A stretch of DNA of 16,246 nt from JBEKYH01 sp049511115 (lineage in GTDB: Bacteria; Planctomycetota; Phycisphaerae; Tepidisphaerales; Tepidisphaeraceae): the NCBI GenBank assembly GCA_049511115.1, contig JBEKYH010000191.1:1-16246 (forward strand). The letters run 5' to 3'. Made by a program: the position numbers and the translations under genes. The stretch's first letter is position 1, and every line of letters starts with the position of its first letter. The notes beneath the pieces were generated by a model, which saw nothing but the letters and a program-made list of their open reading frames with translations, had not been told where the DNA came from and did not search any database. Shown piece after piece: positions 14,579 through 16,246 of the stretch.

Positions 14579-15490
14579 ATGGACCCGGCCACTATCCTCA
14601 GCATCTGCACTTTCGGATTCGTCAGCGCGCTGGCGTATTTCGCGAGCACTCTCTTTAACGGTGAGAACGAGGAGAAGCTGCGCACACGCCTTAAATCGAA
14701 CCAGGCGTCGGCGCCATCCGCCGCGCCGGCGGCGCCGAAAGTGCCGCTGCTTACCCGCTTCGGGCAGGCCGCCGCCAGGCCATTCATGCCCACCACGCGG
14801 GAGAGAATCTCTTCCACGCGGCGCAACCTGGGGTACGCCGGCATCTATAGCCCCTCGGCGGTGAAGACGCTGTTCGGATTCAAATTTATTTTCCTGGTTG
14901 TGGGCTTGTGCGCGGGATATGTCGCCGGGGTGGTGACTGGCTACCCATTCGTCTGCCTTCCTTTCGGCGCGCTGGCCGGCCTGTTCGCCCCGGTGATGTG
15001 GCTCAAGACGAAAATTAAAGCCAATCAACAGGCCCTGGATTACGGACTTCCCGATGCGCTGGACCTTCTGGTCGTCTGCGTCGAAAGCGGACTAACCCTT
15101 GACGCCGCGATGCAGCGCGTCGGCCAGGAAATGGCCCACGTTCATCCGGCCCTCAGCCGCGAATTGGGGATCACGCACATGGAGACCCGCGTGGGCATCA
15201 CGCGCGTGCAGGCCCTTCGCAACCTCGGCTCACGCACCGGTTCGACCGCGCTGCAATCGCTGTCGGCCATGCTCATGCAGGCCGAGCGCTTCGGCACTTC
15301 CATCGCCCAGGCGTTGCGCGTTCACGCGGAAAGCCTGCGCCTGGCGCGCCAGCACAAGGCGGAGGAAGTGGCCGCCAAAACAACCGTCAAGCTGAGTTTT
15401 CCGTTGGTTCTGTTTATTTTCCCGGCCACGTTTTTGGTTCTCATCGGACCCACGGCCATCCACCTGATGAATAGCCCGCTGTTCAAATAA
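14579..15490 (+). CDS. tadC: Tad pilus inner-membrane platform protein TadC
   Basis: This is a 303-residue partner of TadB in the inner-membrane platform. A first helix (about 6-24) is followed by a charged, Ala/Pro-rich linker, two helices (about 101-119 and 123-142), a T2SSF domain (about 155-265) and a terminal helix (about 271-294). Domain signatures include 'YGLPDALDLLVVCVESGLTL' (155-174), 'GITRVQALRNLGSRTG' (206-221), 'LQSLSAMLMQAERFGTSIAQ' (225-244) and 'RQHKAEEVAAKTTVKLSFP' (257-275), all typical of TadC. The ATG at 14579 has no good ribosome-binding site, so translation may depend on coupling from tadB through the repeat-filled 35-bp spacer. Confidence 0.93.
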   Translation: MDPATILSICTFGFVSALAYFASTLFNGENEEKLRTRLKSNQASAPSAAPAAPKVPLLTRFGQAAARPFMPTTRERISSTRRNLGYAGIYSPSAVKTLFGFKFIFLVVGLCAGYVAGVVTGYPFVCLPFGALAGLFAPVMWLKTKIKANQQALDYGLPDALDLLVVCVESGLTLDAAMQRVGQEMAHVHPALSRELGITHMETRVGITRVQALRNLGSRTGSTALQSLSAMLMQAERFGTSIAQALRVHAESLRLARQHKAEEVAAKTTVKLSFPLVLFIFPATFLVLIGPTAIHLMNSPLFK

Positions 15491-15517
15491 AGGCGCGGCG
15501 CGCAAAAGGAGTATGTC

Positions 15518-16090
15518 ATGAGTCATGCAATTACATTGGAAACAATCGCTCGCCGGAGCCTTGCCTGGCGCATCGTGATCGTGCTGTTTCTCCTGACCGG
15601 CTGCCAGCAGGCGCCGGTGAATCATTCGGAGGATTTCGCCGCCGACGATAAGCCCAAGGCGATGGACCGTCTTCTCGACTCGCAGGCCGCGCGCGGCGCG
15701 GCGGTTGATGCGACGCTTTATGCCGATCACTTCGACGGCTCGCAACTCAATTCCCTGGGAACCGCGAAGCTCGACATGATGCTCAAGGACGGCGGCTCGC
15801 TGCCGATGTCTGTCTGGATGGCTGTTCCAGAGGATGACAAAATGCAGATGCGCCGCCTGGCCGTCGCGGCCTATCTGAAGGAAAAGGGAATTGCCCTGGA
15901 TCAGATTCGCTTTGCCGCCGGCCCCAATCCTGACACGGGTTCACCCGCCGGCAAAGGCTTGAAGGACCTGGACAAGCTGGAATCGGATTCCAGTGATTCA
16001 GGCGATTCATCCAGCCCGGCCTCGGCGGATCCGAGCGCAATGGCCGGTGGTGGCGTAGCAGGATCAGGCGGCCAAAGTTCCTCGCATTGA
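15518..16090 (+). CDS. Lipoprotein at the end of the tad operon, CpaD-like candidate
   Basis: This is a 190-residue predicted lipoprotein. After a polar start, a hydrophobic segment (about 15-26) leads to the lipobox L26-T27-G28-C29. Residues at +2 and +3 are Gln-Gln, with no Asp to retain it in the inner membrane, so the outer membrane is likely. Residues about 64-136 form a small alpha/beta region: 'YADHFDGSQLNSLGTAKLDM' (68-87), 'LPMSVWMAVPEDD' (95-107), 'RRLAVAAYLKEKGIALDQI' (112-130), then 'RFAAGPN'. The order (search for a 'lowest unit' helix, strand, AAV-AYL-x-x-x-G-I helix, strand) resembles CpaD, the lipoprotein that works with the CpaC secretin, and OmpA-like folds. The tail from about 143 is Ser/Asp/Gly-rich and disordered. 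AGGAG (15507-15511) is 6 bases before the ATG; the gap from tadC is 27 bp. CpaD equivalence is inference. Confidence 0.8.
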   Translation: MSHAITLETIARRSLAWRIVIVLFLLTGCQQAPVNHSEDFAADDKPKAMDRLLDSQAARGAAVDATLYADHFDGSQLNSLGTAKLDMMLKDGGSLPMSVWMAVPEDDKMQMRRLAVAAYLKEKGIALDQIRFAAGPNPDTGSPAGKGLKDLDKLESDSSDSGDSSSPASADPSAMAGGGVAGSGGQSSSH

Positions 16091-16163
16091 TTTGGGATTT
16101 GGATCGGTGGGTGTCTTCCGGATGGGCGTCCTCCGGAGGGGAGAATGCTTTTGACCTGCTTCC

Positions 16164-16189
16164 CCCTCTCCATGTACTCAGGGAGAGGG
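16164..16189. repeat. Palindromic intergenic repeat element
   Basis: CCCTCTCC (16164-16171) and GGAGAGGG (16182-16189) form an 8-bp stem around a 10-base loop, followed by CCGGGGTGAGGGT. No T-tract follows, so it is a poor terminator. The minus-strand reading 'LTPALSLS' recalls the dispersed intergenic palindromes often mis-annotated as LTPALS/LTPTLS peptides in many genomes. The 156 bp after the lipoprotein stop hold no other gene I can support. Confidence 0.5.
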
Positions 16190-16246
16190 CCGGGGTGAGG
16201 GTTCTTGGGATGGGCGAGTGATGTTGGCTGCTCAAAAGCGACCCTC

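Overview
The window is a GC-rich bacterial chromosome segment dominated by a tad/Flp-type pilus (type IVc, tight adherence) locus on the + strand. It is flanked and interrupted by carbohydrate/envelope genes and by a small secreted protein of unknown function. The Met/Gln-rich secreted protein, the large YfhO-like membrane protein, the starch-synthase-like glycosyltransferase, the lysine-less CpaE and the very short Flp pilins together suggest a member of the Planctomycetota or a related lineage. That is a judgement from protein style; there is no rRNA or marker gene here to prove it.

Layout. Positions 24-680 (-) encode a secreted alpha-helical protein. A divergent gap follows, then a YfhO-family multi-spanning membrane protein (831-3302, +). 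Its 3' end overlaps by 43 bp a convergent GT-B glycosyltransferase (3260-5035, -). After a 310-bp divergent intergenic region come three tandem Flp prepilin genes (5346-5516, 5568-5738, 5837-6007) and a CpaA/TadV prepilin peptidase (6027-6572). Two minus-strand reading frames (6614-7645 and 7642-7944) then interrupt the pilus locus. They look like the body and amino-terminal part of one GT-C-like membrane protein, split either by an ATGA overlap or by a frameshift. The pilus locus resumes with cpaB (8260-9180), a 29-codon linking ORF (9177-9266), the cpaC secretin (9267-10919), cpaE/tadZ (10923-12062), the cpaF/tadA ATPase (12104-13561), tadB (13584-14543), tadC (14579-15490) and a lipoprotein (15518-16090). 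The window ends in a repeat-like palindromic intergenic sequence.

How the parts work together. The Flp prepilins would be cleaved by the prepilin peptidase. CpaF would power assembly on the TadB/TadC inner-membrane platform, with CpaE acting in localisation. CpaB and CpaC would form the periplasmic and outer-membrane channel. The terminal lipoprotein occupies the place of CpaD, the secretin-associated lipoprotein of classical loci, and is the best candidate for an under-described component. TadD, TadE, TadF and TadG are not in the window and may lie downstream or elsewhere.

Points most worth attention are the three-pilin array with a hairpin/T-tract directly after the first pilin, the GTG start of the third pilin, the CpaD-like lipoprotein, the split glycosyltransferase-like gene, and a 24-bp in-frame tandem duplication inside the YfhO-like gene. 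No tRNA, rRNA, CRISPR array, transposase or phage gene was seen.
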